Positions 8,985-17,370 of a DNA stretch of 64,000 bases are shown here, piece by piece (the stretch's first letter is position 1; each line of letters opens with the position of its first letter). The translations under genes were made by a program, and so were the position numbers. The DNA is from Tritrichomonas musculus (taxonomy: Eukaryota > Parabasalia > Tritrichomonadida > Tritrichomonadidae), in the NCBI GenBank assembly GCA_039105265.1, contig JAPFFF010000034.1, positions 1,240,001 to 1,304,000 of the forward strand, written 5' to 3'. The notes below the pieces were generated by a model, which ran no database searches, had not been told where the DNA came from, and worked only from the letters and a program-made list of their open reading frames with translations.

Positions 8985-9060
8985 AAGGTGACAAAAAATA
9001 GGTGACAATTCACCTCTTCACCTTTTGATCATGAAAACCAAAAATAAGATGAAGATTTTT
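8985..9060. repeat. Right arm of the nested inverted repeat
   Basis: It holds the perfect partners of 7851-7889 (at 8985-9023) and of 7732-7757 (at 9035-9060). The outer arm abuts the stop codon of the DNA polymerase gene, just as the left outer arm follows the stop of the small basic gene. Both transcripts would therefore end in the same AAAATCTTCATCTTATTTTT sequence. Confidence 0.85.
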
Positions 9061-12000
9061 AGAATTTGATTCTTCGTTCAAATACAGGAAGATTTACTTG
9101 TTGGTAAGAGGAAGATTTTCTAAAACAGTTAGCACCATCAAGGAGGTTAAATGTAATTTCCTCTCCATCATAAAGTTTCTCATATAGTTGCTCAATTGTT
9201 ATACCCATTCTTTTTGCTTTGTTCAGGATAACTTGTTTTGGTATTCCTTTTAATCTAATGTGATAGCCTTCATTACCTTTTTCATCAACTAGGATATCTA
9301 AGTAACTTTTCTTTCCTAATGCTATTAATTTCCTGGAATGAACACTACCGACAGCACCATTAAACGAATCAAAGTCACAATGAAACTGTGTCATCTTCTT
9401 ACCAATCAACTCCTTCCCATATTTTTTCTTGAACACCTCAGCTATCCTTGGTACATCTATTTCTCTAACGTGTACGCTATCTGTATCAGTATAGTAGATG
9501 TCTATTCCATTTTGCTCAGCAGTACTCATTACCCTATTCATAAGATGTTTGCTCCATGACAAGACACTAGCACCAAAATGAGGTAAATTAAAATGACTGT
9601 TTATTGGTTTAACCTTCTTAACATATACATTATCAATTGACTTGTTCTCTATCACCTCTGTTATGTAATTATAGTTCTTCCATATATATTTAATGGCTTT
9701 ATCTTTTGGTATGCATTTAGTTTCAGTTGTTGTTGCCTTTAGGATAGATTTTCCGTAAATAGAATTAAGAAGTAGTTTGATGGTTTGTTGCAATGGATTG
9801 TTAGCATCTTGGTATCTCCTTCTTAGATTGAACAATTTCTCTATAAATACATTAATCTTGTTATTGAATCCTTTGTCAAAGTAATATCCTCTAATAAACT
9901 CATAATCGAAATCATAAAACTCCATCAAGTCCATAAAAGCTCTCTTGTCTATGTAATAATTGTTGATAGGATTGTTGTTAAATATTTTTGACCCTTGATC
10001 GTTCCTACTAAATATTTGACCAAATTTATATGGTTTGTCAGCCTTGCACTTGATCTTCTTGATATTGATTTCAATGAAGAACTGATCAAAATCTAATAAT
10101 TCTTTCGTAAACATATCCGATGGGCCCACACGATTAGTACCTGAGGCCTCCAGGCGAATTACTTCAGGCACTCCTTTAGGTACACCAGACATAATACTCA
10201 TTGCACTAGGATATAAACTGACTGCATCAAAATCTTGTATCCTTTCCTCTATATATTGCTTTTCATTATTAGCTGTCATTGTTCTACCTCCACTAACACA
10301 TCTCTGAATGAAGTTTTGTGGTTTACCACTAAGTTGATAACACCCATCAAAGCAACCAAATTTATATGCATAATAGTAGCCAATAGAGCTAATGGATATA
10401 AAGTTATGGACATCAAGCATCTTTGTCTTCGTCTGCTTAAATACTTCTACCAGATCTCTATTAAATTTCTCTACTCCCTTCATTAATACTATACAATCCA
10501 GTTTGCAATAATAGATGGCATACTTCATAATATCAATAGCTCCTCCAACATATGCACCACAAGCTTTTGCATTATCTATTAATTGCTTCCAGTCTTGTTT
10601 TATATGTGTCAATGGTTTCTTGTCTTGGTTCTCCATGTAATACTGTAGTTGAAATTCAAGCGCAGAGACAGTTTTCCTATTTATGTTCCTTTCAGTATAT
10701 ATTTTATAGGCCATTACCTCTTTATGAACTGGTAACTGAAACATCTTACCAAATGAAGCTAATGCAGCAGGGATGATAGAGTAGCTATTGCGGAAAGTTA
10801 ATCTCTTGTTAGGTTTATACTTTGTCATGACTATTTGCAGAATCGTTCCACTTCTCTCTGTTATTTGTACATCCCATCCAGGAGTATTTATAAAGAAACA
10901 AACATCATATTTAAGGTTATGGAAGTAAATGAGAGAATTGTTCTCCAATGACTTTAGTAATCTGTCAGCAATATTCTCCCCATCAAATATCATTTTATGT
11001 ATCAACTCTTTGGTCCTGTATACAGTGATATTTAGGTAAGGCATATGAGGTGATACAGTGGTGTTGGTTTCAAAATCAGAATAATAAATCCTACTCCACT
11101 CTCTCTCCTTTTTCGTCTCTGATGAATCTATTAGTTTACAGCACAATTCAGGATCATATTCAAGGTCTGTATAATCCGCTAAGTGAGAGTTGTATTCATT
11201 CGTTGCTAAGATATTCATTTCACAGGACTTTATCTCCCTGAACTTTCCTTCTTTAAATAGCTTGCGAAATATTGCCATAGGTTTAACACCATTTAGGGGT
11301 TTATATATCATGTAATGGTTCTTGTACAGTAATAAGTCAACAATTCGGTCAAACTCTTTGGCCCATGGTCTCTTTCTTGTATCTATTTTTATTTCTTGTT
11401 GGTTTACTACATCTTTTCCCTCATTAATCCTTCTTACAACAAAATGGCATTTAAACTGCTTGGCTATATCGTATATCAAATTATTGGGGATTAACCTAGT
11501 CTTGACCATAAAGCGTAAATAATTAATTTCCTCATCAGTGAATACTCCAGACTGAATGCAAGCATATACCAAACAATTGTCTTTATAGTTCTTCTTATCA
11601 ACTGTCTTGAATATTTGGTACTGTGATAAGTCTAAATCAGAAAGATTAATATAAGGGAAGAATCCACCTTCTGGATTATCGCGATAATCTTCGTCGACTT
11701 CAACTTCTTCTTCATACAACTTACCTTTATTATCTTCTTTATTAATAGTGAATGATGTTTGCTTGCCTCTCTTTCTATTTTTAATGAAGAGCAACTGGTA
11801 TTTTGCAGGGATGAATACATTGCCAACCCAAGGATTATTGTCTGAACAGTCATCATTCAAGTCTATTGTCCCTGATATATGTCCTATTGTTGAATCTAAT
11901 CTTCGTGCCTTGGAAAGTGTAAACCATTTGTATTCCTCACCACCTAATGATTCGCTTTTTACTACTATATTCTTCTTATTCTCTTTGTGTAATTGTCTTA

Positions 12001-12211
12001 ATGTTTCAGTGAAAGCAAGTCTCTTATCTTCATCATCACCTATATCTATGTCAAATGATATTTCTTTCTTAGCCTTGGTCATGAATTCTTTCAAATATTT
12101 CTTGAACTTTCGTTTGTCTCTTACGTCTTTCACCCTTTGCTTATACTCTTTTCTTGCTTCCGTTCTTGCAGTCGAATAGAGGTCAACTGATATATCAAAG
12201 AGGTATGTCAT
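9059..12211 (-). CDS. Protein-primed family B DNA polymerase of the Polinton
   Basis: The 1050-residue product shows all expected blocks. Exonuclease motifs are DFE at residues 379-381, a NLKYD motif, and YYCKLD. Polymerase motif A is DAVSLYPS (Asp662), motif B is KLLLNSIYG, and motif C is YTDTDS (Asp909 and Asp911), followed by a KKSYLD block. This is the DNA_pol_B_2 type, which starts synthesis from a terminal protein. The roughly 370 residues before the exonuclease are where Polinton polymerases may carry terminal-protein or OTU-like parts, but I cannot assign them. The start codon is 13 bases from the left end of the inserted transposon, so the sequence upstream of the gene is no longer the native spacer. 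Confidence 0.96.
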   Translation of the reverse strand: MTYLFDISVDLYSTARTEARKEYKQRVKDVRDKRKFKKYLKEFMTKAKKEISFDIDIGDDEDKRLAFTETLRQLHKENKKNIVVKSESLGGEEYKWFTLSKARRLDSTIGHISGTIDLNDDCSDNNPWVGNVFIPAKYQLLFIKNRKRGKQTSFTINKEDNKGKLYEEEVEVDEDYRDNPEGGFFPYINLSDLDLSQYQIFKTVDKKNYKDNCLVYACIQSGVFTDEEINYLRFMVKTRLIPNNLIYDIAKQFKCHFVVRRINEGKDVVNQQEIKIDTRKRPWAKEFDRIVDLLLYKNHYMIYKPLNGVKPMAIFRKLFKEGKFREIKSCEMNILATNEYNSHLADYTDLEYDPELCCKLIDSSETKKEREWSRIYYSDFETNTTVSPHMPYLNITVYRTKELIHKMIFDGENIADRLLKSLENNSLIYFHNLKYDVCFFINTPGWDVQITERSGTILQIVMTKYKPNKRLTFRNSYSIIPAALASFGKMFQLPVHKEVMAYKIYTERNINRKTVSALEFQLQYYMENQDKKPLTHIKQDWKQLIDNAKACGAYVGGAIDIMKYAIYYCKLDCIVLMKGVEKFNRDLVEVFKQTKTKMLDVHNFISISSIGYYYAYKFGCFDGCYQLSGKPQNFIQRCVSGGRTMTANNEKQYIEERIQDFDAVSLYPSAMSIMSGVPKGVPEVIRLEASGTNRVGPSDMFTKELLDFDQFFIEINIKKIKCKADKPYKFGQIFSRNDQGSKIFNNNPINNYYIDKRAFMDLMEFYDFDYEFIRGYYFDKGFNNKINVFIEKLFNLRRRYQDANNPLQQTIKLLLNSIYGKSILKATTTETKCIPKDKAIKYIWKNYNYITEVIENKSIDNVYVKKVKPINSHFNLPHFGASVLSWSKHLMNRVMSTAEQNGIDIYYTDTDSVHVREIDVPRIAEVFKKKYGKELIGKKMTQFHCDFDSFNGAVGSVHSRKLIALGKKSYLDILVDEKGNEGYHIRLKGIPKQVILNKAKRMGITIEQLYEKLYDGEEITFNLLDGANCFRKSSSYQQVNLPVFERRIKF

Positions 12212-12224
12212 TTAAGTGTAAATA

Positions 12225-12314
12225 CAGTCGTTTAGGAAATAAATTCTTTTTTTTAGGAAACAGATTCTTTTTTTTAGGAAATAAAATATTTTTTTTAGGA
12301 AATAAATTCCAGAA
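12225..12314. repeat. Left terminal inverted repeat with four 21-bp units
   Basis: TTAGGAAA occurs at 12232, 12253, 12274 and 12295, exactly 21 bases apart, so the four sites lie on the same face of the helix. T-runs separate the units. The last unit continues into CCAGAACGAT, which is matched in inverse at the other end. Confidence 0.88.
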
Positions 12315-12573
12315 CGATCATTTTGCATTCAATTTTTATTTTGTAAAAAAGGACCAGCAAAGCTTTCCAGAGTTCTATCAAAATTGTTAATGAGATTATA
12401 AACATAATTCGAATAATATACAAGATTAAAAACATAATATTACAATTTTTAACAAGAAATTCTTGAATCATCAAAGATTGAAAAAAACTTTGGATTTAGT
12501 CATGATAAAATTTGATATAAATTCAGGTTTTATAAATTTTTAAACTTAAAAAAATTATATAAAAGTACAAAAG

Positions 12574-13530
12574 ATGATAATTTTGAAAAAGATTATAATG
12601 ATGAAGAGGATTAAGGCGAAGATGATGGTGAAGAAGATGAAGGTAATGATGATGACTACGAAGAAGAAGATGATGGTGACAAAGAAGACGATAGTGACGG
12701 TGACAGAGAAGAAGAAGAAAATGATGATGACGAAGAAGAAGAAGAAGAAGAAGGTGATGGTGATGAAGAAGAAGAAGGTGATGGTGATGAAGAAGAAGAA
12801 GAAGAAGAAGGTGATGGTGATGAAGAAGAAGAAGAAGATGGTGATGATGATGGTGAAGAAGAAGAAGGTGATGGTGACGACGACGACGAAGAAGAAGAAG
12901 GTGATGGTGATGAAGAAGAAGAAGATGGTGATGATGATGGTGAAGAAGAAGATGGTGATGGTGACGAAGAAGGAGAAGAAGAAGATGATGATGACGAAGG
13001 AGAAGAAGATGGTGATGATGACGAAGAAGAAGATGGTGATGGTGACGAAGAAGAAGAAGAAGATGGTGATGATGATGGTGAAGAAGAAGAAGGTGATGAT
13101 GACGAAGGAGAAGAAGATGGTGATGATGACGAAGGAGAAGAAGATGGTGATGATGACGAAGGAGAAGAAGATGGTGATGATGACGAAGAAGAAGAAGATG
13201 GTGATGATGACGAAGAAGAAGAAGATAGTGATGATGACGAAGAAGAAGAAGATAGTGATGATGACGAAGAAGAAGAATAAGATGATGATGATGAAGAAGA
13301 AGAAGATGGTGATGGTGACGAAGAAGAAGAAGAAGAAGATGATGATGGTGAAGAAGAAGAAGAAGATGATGGTGAAGAAGAAGAAGATGGTGATGATGGC
13401 GAAGAAGAAGAAGAAGAAGATGATGATGGTGAAGAAGAAGATGATGATGATGGTGAATAAGAAGAAGAAGATGGTGATGAAGAAGAAGAAAACAATGGTG
13501 AAGTAGATAAAGCGAAAAAAGATAATTAAA
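12574..13530. repeat. GAA/GAT/GGT triplet-repeat tract in the transposon
   Basis: About 0.9 kb consists almost only of GAA, GAT, GGT and GAC triplets on the plus strand. One frame would encode Asp/Glu/Gly-rich protein but contains several in-frame stops (for example TAA after four GAA near 13277). The other frames give Lys/Met or Ser/Pro runs over long distances only because of the triplet periodicity. I treat it as a microsatellite or minisatellite expansion rather than a gene. It lies just beyond the 3' end of the transposase gene and is strongly purine-biased on the plus strand. Confidence 0.8.
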
Positions 13531-13591
13531 ATAATAAAATAAGGATAAATTATTTCTGTTTTAATTAATTAAGAAGGTATTAAAAGATATT

Positions 13592-16099
13592 TCATAAGTC
13601 TTCAAGTTTAATCACTTTGGGAAACACATTCCAACGGGTATTTTCCAATGTTTTTCGAACTGTAGCTGGATCGATCTTGGTAAATGTTTCTTTAATAAGA
13701 TCTAACAATTCGGCCTCTGATTTAAACTGAACTATTTCTTTAGTGATCTTTTCTTTCCATACTCCAAAAATATTTTCAATTGGATTAATTTCTGGCGAAT
13801 ATGGTGCATTGAAAATTACTTTATGTTTTGAACTTTTGAATTTTTCTTGTGCATTGTTGTGAATGCTGGCATTGTCCATCCAAAATACGATTGGACCGTC
13901 TGACTTAAGTTCTTCTGCTAAGTGGTCTAGAAAGGCATCATATATTTCGGCCGTGACTTTCCCTCTGACAAGGGTGCAATACAGCATTCCATTGGGTCCA
14001 ATAGCTGTAAGAGCAGAGCATGAAAAACCTCTTTTTTTTCTATGGATATAAACCTTTTTACCTTTTTTGCTCCACCCTTTAACTCTAACATATCCAACAT
14101 CAAACCTTGTTTCGTCAATGCACACCCATTCGTAACCTTCAACTAGGCATTGAGTTAGTTGCTTCACCCTTTCCTTTCTAATAAGTTTATTTTCATATGA
14201 ATTGGCTTCAGGATCCCTTTTGGATGCAGTTTTAAAAGAATAAACGTAACAACCAGATCTTTTCCCCACTTGTGTATTGCCAACTATACCTTCCCAAATC
14301 TGTGTCTGAGAAACTTCCAACTCAGACTCATTTTTTAACTTTTGTTGCATTTGCTTTAGCGTCATAAATGGATCTTCTTCAATTGAGCTTTGAAGAATCC
14401 TGATTTGTTTGGCATCAATTTTTGGGTTGCGTCCTTTTAAGTAATTTTTGATTTCCAAAGATTCATTATGTCTAATTTTTTTTATTAGTTTTATGCAATT
14501 TTGTTCTCGAATTCCTGTTTCAATCGAATATTTTCGTGTCGGCCATGTATCTTGGTGTTCATTATATAACTGCTGAAGCCTGTCCCTTTGTGCCTGAGTG
14601 GTTTTAACATATAATCTTTTGCTTTTTTCTTTAACTTTTGGTATGGTTGTTTCATCTTTGTTAACCTTTTTATTTATTTCAGAAACCTCTTCGAAATGAT
14701 CATCACTTAAATCAACTTGTACAGGCTCAGGCCTTTGATCTTCGTCTTCTGGGATTTGAGGTGATTGTTTTATATATTCAGTTAAATTTCCGTGTGGTCT
14801 AACATCAATGTAATCAATAGGACCATGTTTGAAATTGACTGAATGGTGTTGCATATGGTCTTCTTGGTTTTCTTTATTAATAGAAAATACATCTAAGTCA
14901 GATGAACTAGAGTTAATATCATCATTATTGTGTTGCTTAAAAGATGTGCTATCGCTGCCATCATTGCCATCACTACCATCTTTGCTATCGCTGTCATCAT
15001 CTCCATCGCTGCCATCTTTGCTATGGCTGTCATCATCTGTATCAATATAACTATATTCATATTCAGCAATATCTGATGTACATGAAGCATCATCGTTGCC
15101 ATACTTGTCATTTTCATCTTTAACAACTAAAGTATTATCAATATCATTTTTTTCTACGAAAGTTTGTTTACAAAAGAGATTCATCGCATTTTCATATTTT
15201 CTTTTTTTCTTTTGAAAATTGGAAAAAATGCTTTTGTTGACGTAAAATAATCCAGAAACATGTGATGTTTTCATTCGATCATTCACTTCTTTTAATGATT
15301 TTAATGCAGTTACTTTTGAATCGTTATATTCGAACCATTGATCAGACTCGAAATTTCGAATGTAAACAACATAATGACCAAGACCTGGATTCAAACTTAT
15401 GTAAACTAGAATTGCAAATAGTTCATAATCAAAATTTTCTTTTGTGGCTATTTTACAATATTTTTTTAAATTTATTTTTGTCGCAAATGCAAAATTGGTT
15501 TGATTGTATGAACGATACTCAATTGAAAAAGTTAATATACGTGGTAATGAGGTCATTTGTTTAATTTTTTTACAAATTTTCCCATCAAATCTTATATTTT
15601 TAAAAACAAAAATTTCAGATAAGGCAGGCATTCGATTTTGGCTTTCAGAAAAATTAATTAAATAAAATTGTTTATCTGTTGCAAATTGAAAAGGCTTTTT
15701 TGCCTTTTTTTGAAAATATGATATATCAATATCAAATTGAAACAATTCAGAAATAATTGGGATTTTGCGGCATAAATCATTTAATACATCAAAAAAATTC
15801 TGCTGATTAGAGATATTAATATGAAGTTCTCTTCCTAATACAGATAAAAAACAATTAGCTGAAATCGGTTCTTTAGATTGCATGAGTTTTTGTATAATCA
15901 AGTAAAATTTGGCTTCTAATTCTTTTTGGGGACTTATCTTACTAATTTGGAGAAATAAAGGAGTGTAATTTGCAAAGATCTGTAGCAAACAGTTGAGGTA
16001 GCAACTGCAACCTGCATTTCTAATCCCGCTTGTTAAAAAACTTTGCTTTGGTTCAGGAATTTGCTTTTCTTTGGCTTGAGATTTCGATCTTGTTAACAT
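13592..16099 (-). CDS. Transposase fused to a USP-type deubiquitinase domain
   Basis: The 835-residue product has three parts. Residues about 24-290 form a ubiquitin-specific-protease-like domain: the Cys box GIRNAGCSCYLNCLLQ places the nucleophile at Cys33, the His box GLGHYVVYIR gives His242, and FEYNDSKV gives Asp260. Residues about 290-470 are an acidic linker with SDG repeats. Residues about 475-835 are an IS630/Tc1/mariner-type transposase, with helix-turn-helix regions including GRNPKI and then the DDE core Asp662 (CIDET), Asp742 (WMDNASIH) and Glu775 (NPIENIFG), with 32 residues between the last two. All catalytic positions appear present. The frame is open throughout and lies inside matching terminal repeats. 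A transposase is expected to cut and join the element; a role for the protease part, such as removing ubiquitin from itself or from host proteins, is my inference. Confidence 0.88.
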   Translation of the reverse strand: MLTRSKSQAKEKQIPEPKQSFLTSGIRNAGCSCYLNCLLQIFANYTPLFLQISKISPQKELEAKFYLIIQKLMQSKEPISANCFLSVLGRELHINISNQQNFFDVLNDLCRKIPIISELFQFDIDISYFQKKAKKPFQFATDKQFYLINFSESQNRMPALSEIFVFKNIRFDGKICKKIKQMTSLPRILTFSIEYRSYNQTNFAFATKINLKKYCKIATKENFDYELFAILVYISLNPGLGHYVVYIRNFESDQWFEYNDSKVTALKSLKEVNDRMKTSHVSGLFYVNKSIFSNFQKKKRKYENAMNLFCKQTFVEKNDIDNTLVVKDENDKYGNDDASCTSDIAEYEYSYIDTDDDSHSKDGSDGDDDSDSKDGSDGNDGSDSTSFKQHNNDDINSSSSDLDVFSINKENQEDHMQHHSVNFKHGPIDYIDVRPHGNLTEYIKQSPQIPEDEDQRPEPVQVDLSDDHFEEVSEINKKVNKDETTIPKVKEKSKRLYVKTTQAQRDRLQQLYNEHQDTWPTRKYSIETGIREQNCIKLIKKIRHNESLEIKNYLKGRNPKIDAKQIRILQSSIEEDPFMTLKQMQQKLKNESELEVSQTQIWEGIVGNTQVGKRSGCYVYSFKTASKRDPEANSYENKLIRKERVKQLTQCLVEGYEWVCIDETRFDVGYVRVKGWSKKGKKVYIHRKKRGFSCSALTAIGPNGMLYCTLVRGKVTAEIYDAFLDHLAEELKSDGPIVFWMDNASIHNNAQEKFKSSKHKVIFNAPYSPEINPIENIFGVWKEKITKEIVQFKSEAELLDLIKETFTKIDPATVRKTLENTRWNVFPKVIKLEDL

Positions 16100-16136
16100 T
16101 ATTTTTAAATAAAAAATTTGAATTAGAAATAATCGT

Positions 16137-16256
16137 TCTGGAATTTATTTCCTAAAAAAAATAATTTATTTCCTAAAAAAAATAAACCTTCATGTAAACC
16201 ATTCAAATTGGTGGAATTTATTTCCTAAAAAAAAGAATCTATTTCCTAAACGACTG
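16137..16256. repeat. Right terminal inverted repeat with two pairs of 21-bp units
   Basis: The inverse motif TTTCCTAA occurs at 16148, 16169, 16221 and 16242. Each pair is spaced exactly 21 bases, and a 31-base insert separates the pairs. The outer end mirrors the left end through CGACTG and is followed by TA. Confidence 0.88.
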
Positions 16257-16300
16257 TAAGAAATAAAAAAATATCACGCTAAATATTTATTAACCCTAAA

Positions 16301-16624
16301 ATGGTAGAATACATATATTTGATTCGTGAAAGGGAATTTTCTTATTCTAATCAACCTGTATACAAAATTGGTAGAACAAATAAGATTGCAACAAGAATGG
16401 GACAATATCCAAAAGACAGCGAAGTATATATAATTGAAGCAGTAAGTGATTCAGTAAAAGTGGAAAAAGAATTAATAACAATATTTGAAGAAAATTATAA
16501 GAGAGCAACAACAAGAGATGGAACAGCATTTATAGGAAATGAGTACTTTGTTGGGAATGTGAATGAAATGATATATATTATTAGGACTTATATCCAATAT
16601 CATTGTCCCAGAGCTATCATTTAG
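16301..16624 (+). CDS. T5orf172/GIY-YIG-like nuclease-family protein
   Basis: The 107-residue product begins MVEYIYLIRERE, has VYKIGRTN at residues 20-27 and a YPK stretch near 36, then FIGNEYFVG near the end. This is the pattern of the T5orf172 branch of GIY-YIG-type proteins, common as short stand-alone genes in large DNA viruses and phages. Its role here is unknown; a nuclease is expected from the family. It is divergent from the polymerase gene, and before the transposon insertion the two start codons were only about 60 bases apart. Its last 8 bases overlap the end of the convergent penton candidate. Confidence 0.65.
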   Translation: MVEYIYLIREREFSYSNQPVYKIGRTNKIATRMGQYPKDSEVYIIEAVSDSVKVEKELITIFEENYKRATTRDGTAFIGNEYFVGNVNEMIYIIRTYIQYHCPRAII

Positions 16625-17351
16625 TAAGGATGTCATATATATCAGCCTCTTGGCTTGGTTTTATTTTTAAGGTAATGAAGAGAGGAGATTTTAATATTAC
16701 TGGTTGAAACATGAAATCGACTAATCTCATTTCCAAATATTTTAATGAATCCGTATTAACTTTTATTTTTATTGGCTTAGTCATGTCATAGTTAACTATC
16801 ATTGCCTCTTGATCCATTATCAATGTGTCAATGTTTGCAAGGATGCTTGGGGTATATTCTTGGTCTCCAATTGATGAATGAGTTGCTACCCCCTGCAATG
16901 AAACTAAATACAACTTATTGGCAAAATCAAGTATAGGTAGATCAGGTACCTCGCACTCAACTCCATTTGGAAATATATGCCCTGGTTTAGTATTGAACAA
17001 ACCAGTAATCAATTTCGCTCTATGACTACCTTCCTTGAAAGTTACATTTTGGACTGGTTTTAGTGAAATGGTTCTATTATTGATATTCTTGAACTCGATT
17101 ACAGTCTGATTTGCATTTAGGCATTTGACTAAGTAGTTAAAGGAGTAAGCATACATTTCATCAAATTCTATTTTTACTTCTCCGAGTGATGACTCAAATA
17201 TTAAATAATCATCATCCGTTGTCATTAATATGTTTGCCTTGGTGTTAATAGATGAAACATAATACTTCACGTATGGGCATTTCCATGGTATATCAATATT
17301 AAGTCTTACAGTATTGTAATTACCTGGTTGGCTCTGAACCGAATACAACAT
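16617..17351 (-). CDS. Polinton penton/minor capsid candidate
   Basis: The 244-residue product is rich in beta strand. Its C-terminal part (LKYLEMRLVDFMFQPVIL, then a short strand ending LKIKP) recalls the last strands of the single jelly-roll penton proteins of Polintons and related viruses. Size fits that class. Its start codon is only 19 bases from the divergent start of the first fibre-like gene, and a penton beside a fibre would make sense on an adenovirus-like vertex. The call is by pattern and place, not by a diagnostic motif. Confidence 0.45.
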   Translation of the reverse strand: MLYSVQSQPGNYNTVRLNIDIPWKCPYVKYYVSSINTKANILMTTDDDYLIFESSLGEVKIEFDEMYAYSFNYLVKCLNANQTVIEFKNINNRTISLKPVQNVTFKEGSHRAKLITGLFNTKPGHIFPNGVECEVPDLPILDFANKLYLVSLQGVATHSSIGDQEYTPSILANIDTLIMDQEAMIVNYDMTKPIKIKVNTDSLKYLEMRLVDFMFQPVILKSPLFITLKIKPSQEADIYDILTK

Positions 17352-17370
17352 AATTTATTTTCAAAGAAAA

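Larger units (their letters stand above)
12225..16256. mobile_element. Tc1/mariner-type DNA transposon nested in the Polinton, with USP-transposase
   Basis: The 4032-bp element is flanked by TA on both sides (12223-12224 and 16257-16258), the target duplication of Tc1/mariner elements. The two ends are inverted repeats that begin CAGTCGTTTAGGAAAT. Each end carries four copies of a TTAGGAAATAAATTC-type unit, and the innermost unit at both ends runs into CCAGAACGAT. Inside are one 835-residue transposase gene on the minus strand and a 0.9-kb triplet repeat. It sits between the divergent polymerase and T5orf172-like genes of the host Polinton. The intact ends and open frame suggest a recent arrival. 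Confidence 0.9.

Noticed and set aside
12574-13506. Long Lys/Met-rich frame on the plus strand and Ser/Pro-rich frame on the minus strand
   Set aside because: Both are by-products of the GAA/GAT triplet repeat; composition is absurd for a protein and the period, not selection, keeps the frames open.
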